A stretch of DNA of 64,000 bases from Azospirillum brasilense (GTDB lineage Bacteria > Pseudomonadota > Alphaproteobacteria > Azospirillales > Azospirillaceae). Below, piece by piece: positions 19,035-28,325 of the stretch; position 1 is the stretch's first letter, and every line of letters starts with the position of its first letter. Below the pieces are notes generated by a model. The model was not told the origin of the DNA and searched no databases. It was given only the letters and a program-made list of their open reading frames with translations. The translations under genes were made by a program, and so were the position numbers. The stretch lies in the NCBI RefSeq assembly GCF_007827795.1, contig NZ_VITI01000005.1:248001-312000 (forward strand), in the 5' to 3' direction.

Positions 19035-19700
19035 TCAGCGGATCAGGTGGGTGACGATGTTGGCGCCCACCGCCGCCAGATGGTCGGCGTTGTCGCGGTA
19101 GTCGAGGCTGCCGGAGAAGCCGCCGGCGGCCCGCACCCGCTCGATCCAGGCGGGGGCGGCGCCCAGCGCGACCAGACGCTTCACCATCTGGTCGGTGGAG
19201 CGCAGCGTCATCCGGCCGTTCTCCGCCAGACGCGGGGCGTGCACCATGAATTCCGCGGTCGGCGCGGCATATCGCGGGTAGCCGGCCAGATAGAGGCCGA
19301 CGCACATGCTCTCGCAGGACTGCCCGCCGGCCACGCGGGTGGCGACGGAGCGTCCCGCCTGCCGTTCCGCCAGCATCAGGTCGATCATGCGGTAGCCTGC
19401 GGTCGTGAAGCCGCCGGGGCTGGACAGTTCGACCACCACCGGCTGGCCCGCCGGAACGCTGCGCAGCGCGTCGGAAAAGCGTTGCTCCACACCCGGCGTG
19501 ATAATGCCGTCCAGCCGCAGCGTGGTGGAGTCCATCTGATCGACCCGCACCAGCGTGGCGTCGGGAAAGTCGGAGGCCACGGGGGGCGGCGCCGGGTTCG
19601 GACGGTTCACCGACAGGCTGTCGGCGGTCGCGGCCCCCGACGAGCCGACGGTCAGCAGCAGCCCCAGAACCATCATGCGTGCAGTCGCGCGAACCGGCAT
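19035..19700 (-). CDS. Exported ClpP/crotonase-fold protein (COG3904-like)
   Basis: 221 aa with a clear signal peptide (M-P-V-R-A-T-A-R, hydrophobic core, cleavage near G-A-A-T-A). The mature part has a ClpP-like fold: V-V-V-E-L-S-S-P-G-G-F, then S-C-E-S-M-C-V-G-L-Y-L-A-G, which holds a candidate nucleophile Ser between two cysteines, then a conserved H-A-P-R. This pattern is that of predicted periplasmic proteins related to ClpP peptidases. The start is firm: AAGGAGG five bases before the ATG. Whether it is an active peptidase is unknown. It converges on the aminotransferase gene. Confidence 0.75.
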   Translation of the reverse strand: MPVRATARMMVLGLLLTVGSSGAATADSLSVNRPNPAPPPVASDFPDATLVRVDQMDSTTLRLDGIITPGVEQRFSDALRSVPAGQPVVVELSSPGGFTTAGYRMIDLMLAERQAGRSVATRVAGGQSCESMCVGLYLAGYPRYAAPTAEFMVHAPRLAENGRMTLRSTDQMVKRLVALGAAPAWIERVRAAGGFSGSLDYRDNADHLAAVGANIVTHLIR

Positions 19701-19831
19701 CGAAACCTCCTTGCTCTGCGAAGGAGGGTGCCGGGAAATGCTTGCGTGATGGTTAACGCGAAGCCTGTCCGAAAGTGCAACGTCCCTCGCCGCAGGCTGT
19801 TTATGGAGGACGTCGATCGTTCGGGCTGTGA

Positions 19832-20707
19832 ATGGTGAAACAATTTTGCGCATCTTGCGTCGTGTTCATGCTGATTCTGTGGGCCGTTCAGGGCTTATCG
19901 GCAGAACTGGTTAAGAATGAGGCCCCGCGGCAAACATCGCGCGGCTGCGGCGCGCCACCCCCGGCAGCGGAGCCCGACCATGTGACCTTGGACGGCGCGG
20001 CGCGCGGCGTGATCGTGGCCGTGCCGGAGGACTACCGCCCCGACCGTCCATACAACCTCGTCGTCGCCTTTCACGGGCGGACCAACAGCAACGCGGAGGT
20101 GCGACGCTACTTCGGCCTGGAAGGGCAAGCGGGGGAGCCGGCGATCGTCGTCTATCCCGCCAGCCTGAAGGACTCCCGCGGCTTGAATGTCTGGTCCGAT
20201 CCCGGCGACCCGCCGGACCGGCTGCGCGATTTCCGGTTGTTCGACGCTGTTCTGGAAACCATGGCGGACGCCTATTGCCTGGACATGGGCCGGGTGTTCG
20301 TCGTCGGCCATTCGCTGGGCGGGTCGTTTGCCAACAGCCTCGCCTGCGCGCGGGGCGGGGTGATCCGCGGGCTGGCCAGCGTCGGGGGCGGTTCCGTGCG
20401 GCCCAAGGACTGCGGCGGACCGGTCGCCGCCATGGTCCTGCACAACCCTCGCGACGAGCAGGTGCCGGTGTCCGAAGCCCTGCGCCTTCGCCGCGCGCTG
20501 CTGGCCCAGGACGGACTGCCGACGGGAAGCGAGCCGGACGAACCGTACCGCTTCAATTGCCGCCGCTACGGCGCTGAGGGCGCGGCGAATCCGGTGTTGT
20601 GGTGCCCGCTGGCCGACGACCGGACGCGCAACGGGCGCTTCTACCCGCATCAATGGCCGCAAGGGGTGGGGCCGGCGATCATGGCCTTCTTCGCGCGGCT
20701 GGAATGA
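19832..20707 (+). CDS. Secreted LpqC-type esterase / PHB depolymerase-like hydrolase
   Basis: 291 aa with an N-terminal signal sequence (hydrophobic residues about 7-24). The catalytic domain belongs to the LpqC group of alpha/beta hydrolases, which includes extracellular polyhydroxybutyrate depolymerases and feruloyl esterases. The oxyanion segment V-A-F-H-G-R-T is followed by the nucleophile elbow G-H-S-L-G-G-S. Several Cys residues could form disulphides after export. The C-terminal catalytic His is probably in Y-P-H-Q-W-P. A PHB synthase gene is in the same window, but a link is not shown. It is divergent from the ClpP-like gene. Confidence 0.8.
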   Translation: MVKQFCASCVVFMLILWAVQGLSAELVKNEAPRQTSRGCGAPPPAAEPDHVTLDGAARGVIVAVPEDYRPDRPYNLVVAFHGRTNSNAEVRRYFGLEGQAGEPAIVVYPASLKDSRGLNVWSDPGDPPDRLRDFRLFDAVLETMADAYCLDMGRVFVVGHSLGGSFANSLACARGGVIRGLASVGGGSVRPKDCGGPVAAMVLHNPRDEQVPVSEALRLRRALLAQDGLPTGSEPDEPYRFNCRRYGAEGAANPVLWCPLADDRTRNGRFYPHQWPQGVGPAIMAFFARLE

Positions 20708-20809
20708 TGCCATTCGTCCGTAACAACGATTGTTTGCGGCGCCCATTGCCGTCGTCGCCTCATTCCGCCAAGATGCCGTGAAAACGAACATCAGGGATGG
20801 AACGCATCG

Positions 20810-21664
20810 ATGTCAGACAGCGCCGCCGTGGCGGCCGCCCTGCGGACGGAGGGGGCGGACAAGGCCGCGCTCCGCCTGGACGGCGTGACCTGCACCTTTC
20901 CATCGCCCGACGGACGCGGGCACAGCTACACGGCGGTCCAGGGCGTGACCCTGTCGGTCGCCGCGGGGGAGTTCGTGTCCATCGTCGGGCCGACCGGCAG
21001 CGGCAAATCCACCATCCTGAACGTCGCGGCGGGCCTGCTCGCCCCCAGCGCCGGGCGCGCCTTGGCTTTCGGCCAGCCGGTCGACGGCATCAATCCGCAC
21101 GCCGGCTACATGTTCCAGGCGGACGCGCTGATGCCCTGGAAGTCGGCGCTGGAGAATGTGGCCGCCGGGCTGGAGTTCCGCGGCGTGCCGCGGCGCGAGG
21201 CGGAGGAGCGGGCGCTCCCCTGGCTGGCCCGCGTCGGGCTCGACCGTTTCGGCGACCGTTACCCCCACCAGCTGTCCGGCGGCATGCGCAAGCGGGTTGC
21301 GCTGGCCCAGACGCTGATCGTCGATCCGAAGATCGTGCTGATGGACGAACCCTTCTCGGCGCTCGACATCCAGACGCGGCAGTTGATGGAGAACGAGCTG
21401 CTGGAGCTGTGGTCGGCGGACCGCAAGTCGGTGGTCTTCATCACCCACGACCTGGAGGAGGCCATCTCCATGTCCGACCGGGTTCTGGTGCTGTCCGCCG
21501 GCCCCGGCGCCCGGCTGATCGGCGAGTACCGGGTGGATCTGGAGCGCCCGCGCGACGTGGCGGAGATCCGCATGACGCCGCGCTTCCTCGACCTGCACCG
21601 GGAAATCTGGGGGCAGCTCCGCGAGGAGGTCCTGAAGGGCTACGCCCAAACAAAGTTGACGTGA
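20810..21664 (+). CDS. ABC transporter ATPase, nitrate/sulfonate/taurine type
   Basis: Cytosolic ATPase subunit of 284 aa in an SsuABC/TauABC-like importer. Walker A is G-P-T-G-S-G-K-S, the Q-loop is in Y-M-F-Q-A-D, the signature L-S-G-G-M-R-K-R is the form typical of this subfamily, Walker B is V-L-M-D-E-P, and the switch His is in I-T-H-D-L-E-E-A. An N-terminal extension of about 18 residues precedes the first strand. The permease starts 7 bases later. Confidence 0.93.
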   Translation: MSDSAAVAAALRTEGADKAALRLDGVTCTFPSPDGRGHSYTAVQGVTLSVAAGEFVSIVGPTGSGKSTILNVAAGLLAPSAGRALAFGQPVDGINPHAGYMFQADALMPWKSALENVAAGLEFRGVPRREAEERALPWLARVGLDRFGDRYPHQLSGGMRKRVALAQTLIVDPKIVLMDEPFSALDIQTRQLMENELLELWSADRKSVVFITHDLEEAISMSDRVLVLSAGPGARLIGEYRVDLERPRDVAEIRMTPRFLDLHREIWGQLREEVLKGYAQTKLT

Positions 21665-21671
21665 GGACGCC

Positions 21672-22481
21672 ATGGCCCTGGCCCGTGTGAAACGCCTGCC
21701 CAGTCGCCCGGTGATCCTGCTGCTGCAGGTCGCCGTGCTGATCGGCTTCTTCCTGCTCTGGCACGTCCTGACCGCGACGAAGATCCTGAGCCCCTTCTTC
21801 TTCGGCACGCCGCTGGCGGTGCTGGAGCGCACCTGGAGCGACTTCGCGTCCGGCGTGATCTGGTACCATCTCGGGATCACGCTTCTGGAAACCGCCCTGG
21901 CCTTCGCCATCGGCACCATCGCGGGCATCGCCTTCGGTTTCTGGTTCGCCCGCGCGCCGTTGGTTTCCATCGTCTTCGACCCCTACATCAAGGCGGTGAA
22001 CGCTCTGCCCCGCGTGGTGCTGGCGCCGATCTTCGCGCTGTGGCTGGGCCTCGGCATCTGGTCCAAGGTGGCGCTGGGGGTGACGCTGGTCTTCTTCATC
22101 GTCTTCTTCAACGTCTATCAGGGCGTGAAGGAGGTCAGCCCGGTCGTGCTCGCCAACGCGAAGATGCTGGGGGCGAGCAACCGGCATCTGTTCCGGCACG
22201 TCTATCTGCCGTCCGCCCTGTCCTGGGTCTTCTCCAGCCTGCACACCGCGGTCGGCTTCGCCATGGTCGGCGCGGTGGTGGGCGAGTATCTCGGCTCCGC
22301 CGCCGGTCTCGGCTACCGCATCCATCAGGCGGAGGGGGTGTTCGACACGGTCGGCGTCTTCTCCGGCATGCTGGTTCTGACGATCTTCGTCGTGGTGATC
22401 GACGCCGTGGTGACCGTCATCGAAAAACGCCTTCTGCACTGGCGCCCGCAGGAGGCGCAGACGACCAACGCGCAGGGATGA
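21672..22481 (+). CDS. ABC transporter permease, nitrate/sulfonate/taurine type
   Basis: 269-aa inner-membrane subunit with about six hydrophobic segments. The EAA loop that contacts the ATPase is A-N-A-K-M-L-G-A-S with R-H-V-Y-L-P-S-A-L. V-V-L-A-P-I-F-A-L-W-L-G is also typical of SsuC/TauC proteins. It lies between its ATPase (7 bases upstream) and the binding protein (33 bases downstream). Confidence 0.93.
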   Translation: MALARVKRLPSRPVILLLQVAVLIGFFLLWHVLTATKILSPFFFGTPLAVLERTWSDFASGVIWYHLGITLLETALAFAIGTIAGIAFGFWFARAPLVSIVFDPYIKAVNALPRVVLAPIFALWLGLGIWSKVALGVTLVFFIVFFNVYQGVKEVSPVVLANAKMLGASNRHLFRHVYLPSALSWVFSSLHTAVGFAMVGAVVGEYLGSAAGLGYRIHQAEGVFDTVGVFSGMLVLTIFVVVIDAVVTVIEKRLLHWRPQEAQTTNAQG

Positions 22482-22514
22482 CTGCGCCACAGCAAGAAAC
22501 TTGGGAGGGAAGCC

Positions 22515-23534
22515 ATGCGTATGAAAAGCGTGATCGCCGCCGCGGCGGTGGTCCTGGCCTTCGGGATCGGCGGGGCGAACGCCCAGCAGGTCGAGAAGAA
22601 GGACCTGAAGCTGGCGGTCGGCGGCAAGCCGCTGCTCTATTACCTGCCGCTGACGGTGGCGGAGCGGCTCGGCTACTTCAAGGAGGCCGGGCTGAACGTC
22701 GAGATCAACGACTTCGGCGGCGGCGCCAAGAGCCTCCAGGCGCTGGTCGGCGGCTCGGCGGACGTGGTGACCGGCGCCTTCGACCACACGGTGCAGATGC
22801 AGGCCAAGGACCAGCCGATCACCGCCGTGGTGCTGCTGGGCCGCTATCCGGGCATCGTGCTGGCCTCTGTCAACAAGGCCGGCACGATCAAATCGATCAA
22901 GGAGTTGAAGGGCAAGAAGATCGGCGTGACCGCCCCCGGCTCCTCGACCAACTTCATGGTCAACTATCTGTTGACCCAGCACGGCATGACGCCGGAGGAC
23001 GTGTCCTTCATCGGCGTCGGCGGCGGTCCCAGCGCGGTGGCTGCGGTGAAGCGCGGCGAGATCGACGCCATCGCCAACCTCGACCCGGTGATCAGCCAGT
23101 TGGAGGCCGACGGCGACGTGACTCCGATCGCCGACACCCGGACGGAAAAGGGCACTCTGGACACCTACGGCGGGCCGTACCCGGCGGCGGTGCTCTACAC
23201 CACGCCGGCCTTCATCAAGGAGAACCCGAAGACCACCCAGGCGCTGGTCGATGTCTTCGTCCGGACGCTGAAGTGGCTGGATCAGGCCAAGACCGAGGAG
23301 GTCCTGAAGGTCCTGCCGCCGGAATACTTCCTCGGCAACCAGACGCTCTACGCCCAGGCGTTCGAGCATTCGAAGCCGACCTACTCGCCGGACGGCCGCT
23401 TTTCCCAAGAGGGGGCGGAGGCCGCCTACAAGGTGCTGAAGGCCTTCGACAAGGCGGTGGCCGCGACGGACATCGACCTGTCCAAGACCTACACGAACGC
23501 CTACGTCGAGGAGTCGCTGAAGCGGATCAAGTGA
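22515..23534 (+). CDS. ABC transporter substrate-binding protein (NMT1/SsuA-like)
   Basis: 339-aa periplasmic binding protein with a signal peptide ending near G-G-A-N-A-Q. The mature part follows the NMT1/THI5-like pattern: Y-Y-L-P-L-T-V-A-E-R-L-G-Y-F-K-E-A-G-L, then G-G-S-A-D-V-V-T-G-A and K-K-I-G-V-T-A-P-G-S-S-T. The ligand could be a sulfonate, nitrate-like or pyrimidine-like compound; sequence alone does not decide. A strong GGGAGGGAAG site precedes the ATG. The ATPase-permease-binding protein order is a complete importer. Confidence 0.92.
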   Translation: MRMKSVIAAAAVVLAFGIGGANAQQVEKKDLKLAVGGKPLLYYLPLTVAERLGYFKEAGLNVEINDFGGGAKSLQALVGGSADVVTGAFDHTVQMQAKDQPITAVVLLGRYPGIVLASVNKAGTIKSIKELKGKKIGVTAPGSSTNFMVNYLLTQHGMTPEDVSFIGVGGGPSAVAAVKRGEIDAIANLDPVISQLEADGDVTPIADTRTEKGTLDTYGGPYPAAVLYTTPAFIKENPKTTQALVDVFVRTLKWLDQAKTEEVLKVLPPEYFLGNQTLYAQAFEHSKPTYSPDGRFSQEGAEAAYKVLKAFDKAVAATDIDLSKTYTNAYVEESLKRIK

Positions 23535-23655
23535 CTGGCGAACAGCCGATCCGCTCGACAATCCGGGGGTGCGACATTCCGTCACCGGCACCCCCGGTCT
23601 CCGCGCCGGTAGACTGGACCTAATTCGTCCTGTTTCGATGCGGAGCACCAACCCC

Positions 23656-24087
23656 ATGACGGAAGTGATCTTTTACGGTCTGTCCGGCTGCACGGCGAAC
23701 GCCAAGCAGAAGCTTCAGCTCCAGGCCGCCGGCCACACGCTGGTGGAGCGCGATCTGGCCGCCGAGCCCCTCACCGCCGAAACCCTGCGCCCCTTCTTCG
23801 GGGACCGTCCGGTCGAGGACTGGTTCAACCGCCGCGCCGCCGCCGTGAAGACCGGTTCCGTGAAGCCCGACGAGCTGGACGAAGAGTCGGCGCTGGCCGC
23901 CCTGCTGGCCGACCGCGACCTGATCCGCCGCCCGCTGCTCCAGGTCGGCACGGACCGCAAGGCCGGATTCGACCCCAACACGCTGCACGCCTGGATCGGC
24001 CTGACCGCGTCCGGCGAAAGCTGCGACGACAAGCATTCGCGCGGCACCTGCGACCACGGCCATCACCATTTCCCGAAGCAGGGCTGA
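23656..24087 (+). CDS. Nitrogenase-associated ArsC-fold protein
   Basis: 143-aa thioredoxin-fold protein of the ArsC/Spx superfamily. It matches the nitrogenase-associated branch (I recall this as TIGR01616): F-Y-G-L-S-G-C-T-A-N-A-K-Q-K, then L-R-P-F-F-G-D-R-P-V, W-F-N, and D-L-I-R-R-P-L-L-Q-V. True arsenate reductases have a different loop after the cysteine. The last 25 residues carry two Cys and five His, possibly a metal site. CGGAG lies 10 bases before ATG 23656. No nif gene is in the window, so a role in nitrogen fixation is only suggested by family. Confidence 0.82.
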   Translation: MTEVIFYGLSGCTANAKQKLQLQAAGHTLVERDLAAEPLTAETLRPFFGDRPVEDWFNRRAAAVKTGSVKPDELDEESALAALLADRDLIRRPLLQVGTDRKAGFDPNTLHAWIGLTASGESCDDKHSRGTCDHGHHHFPKQG

Positions 24088-24120
24088 TCGCTGAATCAAC
24101 TGGCGGGGGGGCCGGGGGTA

Positions 24121-26235
24121 ATGGTTGAATGCCGGGTTATGGACCGGCCCGACCAAGAGCTTGCGGAACTCCTCGACACCCTGGGCGCGCGGCTGTCCGC
24201 CGCGCCGCCCGGCGCGCTGACCGATCTTCGGGACCCGTTGCGGGCATTGCGCGACCGGCTGTCGGCTGTCCTGGACGACCCGGCGCCGAGCCATCCCCTG
24301 GAGGCAGGTGAGGCGCATTTCCGGGCGCTGCTGTCCGACGCCATCGGCTGCGTGTCCGAAGGTTTCGTGCTGTTCGGCGCCGACGGGCGGCTGGTGCTGT
24401 GCAACGACCGCTATCGCGCCGCCTACCCGCTGCTGTCCGACCATCTGGTTCCCGGCGTCCGCTTCGTCGATCTGCTGCGAGTCGCGGTGGAGCGGGGGGC
24501 GGCCGGCGACGATCTCGGCGACCCGTCCGACTGGATCGCCGAGCGGCTGAACCGCCACACCCGCAGCGGGCCGCCGACCGACCACCGGCTCGGCGACGGG
24601 CGCTGGTACCGCATCAGCGAACACGCCACGCGCTTCGGCGGCGTGGTCAAGATCCTCACCGACATCACCGAACTGAAACGCCACGAGGAGGCGCTGGCCG
24701 ACAGCGAGGCGCGCTACCGCCGGCTGGTGGAGATGGCGCCTTACGGCATCCTGATCTGGGACGGCCAGCGGGTACGCTTCGCCAACCGCTCCGCCGCGCT
24801 GATCCTGGGCAGCGGCGATCCCGAGGCGATGCTGCGCATCCCGCTGGTCGAGGCGACGGAGTTCGACGGGGTGCAGCGCCTGTTCGACTGGCTGCCCCCG
24901 CCCGGCAGCTGCCTGGAGGCCCCGCCGCCGGTCGAGGCCCGCTTCGTCACCGCGCAAGGCGCCTTGCGCGAGCTTGAGGTCGGCATCCACCCCTTCACGG
25001 TGGGGGCCTTCGCGGTCGAGGGGGAGGCGGCGTGGTTCCTCGTCCTCACCGACATCACCGGGCGCAAGCAGGCGGAGCGCGCCATCCAGCAGGCGCAGAA
25101 GATGCAGGCCATCGGCCAGCTGGCCGGCGGCATCGCGCACGAGTTCAACAACATGCTGACGGCCATCGGCGGCTTCGCCCAGATGGCCCGCCGCGCTCCG
25201 CAGGACCGCCCACGGGTCGAGCAGTGCCTGACCGAGATCGTCAAGGCGACCGACCGTGCCTCCGGCCTGACCGCCCAGCTTCTCAGCTTCGGGCGGCCCG
25301 GCCAGACCGACGCGGCGCGTCCGGTGCGGGTTGGCGCGGTGATCGACGACTTGCGCCGCTTCCTCGGCCCCACGCTGGGCGAGCGCCACCCGCTGCGGAC
25401 CGAGGGCGCCGGGGGCGGAGCGGTGGTGACCATCGACCCGGCCCTGCTGCACCAGTCGCTGCTCAACCTCGTGCTCAACGCCCGCGACGCCATGCCGGAG
25501 GGTGGGCCGATCACCATTGCGGTGGAGCGGACGGACGATCTCGGAGTCACCATCACCGTCGCCGACACCGGTTGCGGCATCGACCCGGCGGTGATCGACC
25601 GCATCTTCGAACCCTTCTTCACCACCAAGGAGCCGGGAGCCGGGACCGGCCTGGGGCTGGCGCTGGTCTATTCCACGGTCGCGCGGGCGGGCGGCGTGGT
25701 GGAAGTGGACACGGAGTTGGGGCGCGGCACCGTCTTCACGCTCCGCTTCCCGGTGGAGGATGTCGCGGAGCCGCAGGACGCGGACGCTCCCGGTCTGGAC
25801 GCTTTCGGTCTTGACGACGCCTTTTCCCTCGACGCGGAGGACGACGAGATGGAGGGGCTGTCGATGGCCGCCACCGTCCTTCTGGTGGAGGATGAGGCGC
25901 AGGTGCGCGACTTCATCCGCCTGACGCTGGAGGACATGGGCATGCGGGTGGTCTGCGCCGCCGACGGCACCGAGGCCTTGCGCGCCTACGCCGACCATGG
26001 CGGGGCCTTCGACCTGCTGGTGACCGACCTCGTGATGCCACAGGTCGGCGGGGCGTCGGTGGCCCGCGCGCTGCGCCGGGAGAATCCGGACCTGCCGACC
26101 GTCCTGATGTCCGGCTACCCGCCGGAGACGGAAAGTCTGGACGACCTGCTGGTGGATGGATGCCGCATCGTCTTCCTGCGCAAGCCGATCAACCCGGACG
26201 AGCTGGCCGACACGATCCACGCGCTGCTGATCTGA
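24121..26235 (+). CDS. Soluble PAS hybrid histidine kinase (cassette copy 1)
   Basis: 704 aa with no membrane segment. Order: an N-terminal helical part (1-65); a PAS-like region with F-G-A-D-G-R-L-V-L-C-N-D-R-Y (about 66-185); a second PAS (about 195-315) with A-P-Y-G-I-L-I-W-D; a dimerisation/phospho-acceptor helix with His340 in [12 protein letters not shown]; a HATPase domain (N box N-A-R-D-A-M, G1 D-T-G-C-G-I, G2 G-T-G-L-G-L); and a C-terminal receiver with Asp636 in L-L-V-T-D-L-V-M-P. The next gene, a large receiver protein, starts 13 bases later. The kinase core is closely similar to that of kinase 2 downstream, so the pair looks like a duplication product. Confidence 0.9.
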   Translation: MVECRVMDRPDQELAELLDTLGARLSAAPPGALTDLRDPLRALRDRLSAVLDDPAPSHPLEAGEAHFRALLSDAIGCVSEGFVLFGADGRLVLCNDRYRAAYPLLSDHLVPGVRFVDLLRVAVERGAAGDDLGDPSDWIAERLNRHTRSGPPTDHRLGDGRWYRISEHATRFGGVVKILTDITELKRHEEALADSEARYRRLVEMAPYGILIWDGQRVRFANRSAALILGSGDPEAMLRIPLVEATEFDGVQRLFDWLPPPGSCLEAPPPVEARFVTAQGALRELEVGIHPFTVGAFAVEGEAAWFLVLTDITGRKQAERAIQQAQKMQAIGQLAGGIAHEFNNMLTAIGGFAQMARRAPQDRPRVEQCLTEIVKATDRASGLTAQLLSFGRPGQTDAARPVRVGAVIDDLRRFLGPTLGERHPLRTEGAGGGAVVTIDPALLHQSLLNLVLNARDAMPEGGPITIAVERTDDLGVTITVADTGCGIDPAVIDRIFEPFFTTKEPGAGTGLGLALVYSTVARAGGVVEVDTELGRGTVFTLRFPVEDVAEPQDADAPGLDAFGLDDAFSLDAEDDEMEGLSMAATVLLVEDEAQVRDFIRLTLEDMGMRVVCAADGTEALRAYADHGGAFDLLVTDLVMPQVGGASVARALRRENPDLPTVLMSGYPPETESLDDLLVDGCRIVFLRKPINPDELADTIHALLI

Positions 26236-26248
26236 TGGCGGGGCAACG

Positions 26249-28201
26249 ATGAGCGCCGTTCCGCCGCCTTCCTCGCTCCCGACCGACGGTATTCCCATCG
26301 GCGTCTACGACGTCGACGCGCTCCTCGGCGAGTTGAGCGGCGACGCGCCGGAGGAGGCGCCGGAGTCCGCCGTCTGCGTCCGGGTCGAGGAGATCTTCAC
26401 CCCCGCCGCGCGGTTCCTCATCGCGGAGGAGCTTGCGGAGTTCCTGGAGGCGCGCGGCATCACCCCCACCGAGTTCCTGCACAAGGTGGAGCCGCAGCGC
26501 TCCTTCCTCGACTGGCCGCGCCGCGCCCAGGTGCTGGAGCGGGTGGCGCAGCGGCAGGCCCGACCCGGTCGCCGGTCCCCCGCCATGCGGCTGGAGGAGC
26601 TGAAGCGGCTGGAGCAGGAGGTGCTGGCCGTCACCGCCCGGCGCGCTCACAGCGGCGCGGCCTTGTCCATCGACGCCAAGCAGTTCGCCGCCACCGTGGC
26701 CCAGACCATGGCGCGGACGCCGGGCTTCGCCGGGCGCCACACCATCGATTGCTGGCTGTCCGCCTGGTTGGGCGAAGGGCGCAACCACGAGCTGCGGCTG
26801 GTGCGAATCCTGTCGCTCGACGGGGACGGTCTGTCCGGCGAGGGCATCGCCATCCTCGACCAGATCGTCGGGGAAATGCTGGCCAACGGGCTGGTGATCG
26901 AGGCGCTGTTCGGCTGGGCCGATGGGCTGCGCGGCGTGCTCGACGCCATGGCGATGGTCTGGCGGGGCGAGGCGCCGTCCCACCCCGACGCCCCGGCGGT
27001 CCTGCACCGCCTGTCCGCCTTCGTCGCCCGCCATCAGGCCCGCGCCGCCCGGCTGGGGCTGGAGGCGGGGGTTCACCACGCCCTGCTGGGGGACGCGCCG
27101 TTGTCCGGCACGAAGGCGGAGGCGAACAGCGTCGCGGCGGTGCTGGACGAGCTGTCGGCGATCAGCCTCCTCGCCGCCCGACTGACGGTGAAGGGCGGGG
27201 TGATCGGCGGGGAGCGCACGACCCGGCTGATCGACCGGCGGGTGGCGCTGCTGCTCTCCGGCGCGCGGCTGGAGGCGGTGCTGCACGCCAAGAGCCACTA
27301 GGCCCGCATCGTCGATCTTCTGGCCTTCGAAGGGGCGGTGTCGGGGGAGCGCAGCCGGCGCATGATCGTCGCCCATCTGCGCCGCCATCTCGAGGCCCGC
27401 GACTTCACCCAGCGCCTGTTCGAGACGGCCCGCACGCCGCGCGCCCGCATCAAGGCGCTGGCCGACCTGCAACGGCGCGTGGGGCGCTCCACCCTGCCGG
27501 ACGGCCTGCGCGAGCGCTACGTCCGCATGCTCGACGAGATCCAGAACACCTTCCTGCGCACCAACAAGGTCTTCGCCCGCATCGCCAAGGACCGCCCGCC
27601 CCACGTCGACGAGGTCATGGAATTCGCCAGCCTGCTCGCCGAGGGTGCCTTCACCGAGGGAAAATGCGTGGTGGCGGCGCGCGAACTGGTCGGACACCAT
27701 GTCCGCTCCACCGCCTTCCTGCGCGCCTACCTCGCCCGCTGCAAGGACGCGACGGAGCAGCGGGCCGACCGCTTCGCCCAGTTCTTCGCGACGCTGGCCG
27801 CCGCCGGCCTGCCGATGCGCGCCATGAACACGCTGCGCGTCCTGCTGGCCGACGACGAGCCGGCCGCGCGCGGCTATGTCGAAATGATCCTGCGCGACCT
27901 CGGTATCACCGAGTTGACCATCGCAGAGGACGGGCGCGAGGCGCTGACCCGATTCGAGGAGCGGCAGGGCGCCTTCGACCTTATCGTCTGCGACTGGAAG
28001 ATGCCGCGCCTGTCGGGGCTGGAGTTCCTGAAGCTGGTCCGCGCGGTGCGGCCGGACATGCCCTTTCTGATGGTCACCGCGCTCGCCACCATCATCGCGG
28101 TGGAGGAGGCCATGGCCCACGACGTCACCGCCTACATCGCCAAGCCCTTCTCTCCCGAACAGCTCGAAGAGAAGATTCTCGTTCTGGTGAACCGGCGCTG
28201 A
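26249..28201 (+). pseudogene. Large helical receiver protein, copy 1, split by one in-frame TAG
   Basis: One frame of 650 codons with a TAG at 27299-27301 (codon 351). Either side of the stop the translation aligns without gaps to the intact paralogue at 30986-32863: 59 residues can be matched one to one across the site, with the TAG opposite a Met. The N-terminal half carries the shared I-T-P-T-E-F-L-H motif. The downstream half contains D-E-I-Q-N-T-F-L-R-T and a receiver with Asp582 in L-I-V-C-D-W-K-M-P, ending I-A-K-P-F-S-P-E-Q-L-E-E-K. Internal starts exist after the stop (GTG 27338, preceded by GAAGGGG; ATG 27362), so a separate C-terminal protein of about 287 aa is possible. A nonsense mutation, readthrough or a base error would each explain it. 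The long helical region is not a family I recognise. Confidence 0.75.
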
Positions 28202-28325
28202 GCGGTGGAAATCGTATGCCCACGGTAGAATCTGATCGTACGAAGGCGAACACTGAAACCCGCTGTTAACGGCTCGCCTCCTATTACGGGTCTATGCACG
28301 GCGCGCCTTGCGCGGCGGTACACCC

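Noticed and set aside
23656..24087. Arsenate reductase ArsC
   Set aside because: The loop after the cysteine and the FFGDRPV/WFN motifs fit the nitrogenase-associated branch, and there is no ars gene nearby.
23620..26298. An 892-codon minus-strand frame opposite hybrid kinase 1
   Set aside because: Shadow of the kinase gene. The plus-strand product has complete kinase motifs; the antisense product has none.
27338..28201. A separate gene starting at GTG after the TAG
   Set aside because: Not excluded, but the ungapped match to the intact paralogue across the stop makes one interrupted gene the simpler reading. Recorded as a pseudogene with this alternative noted.
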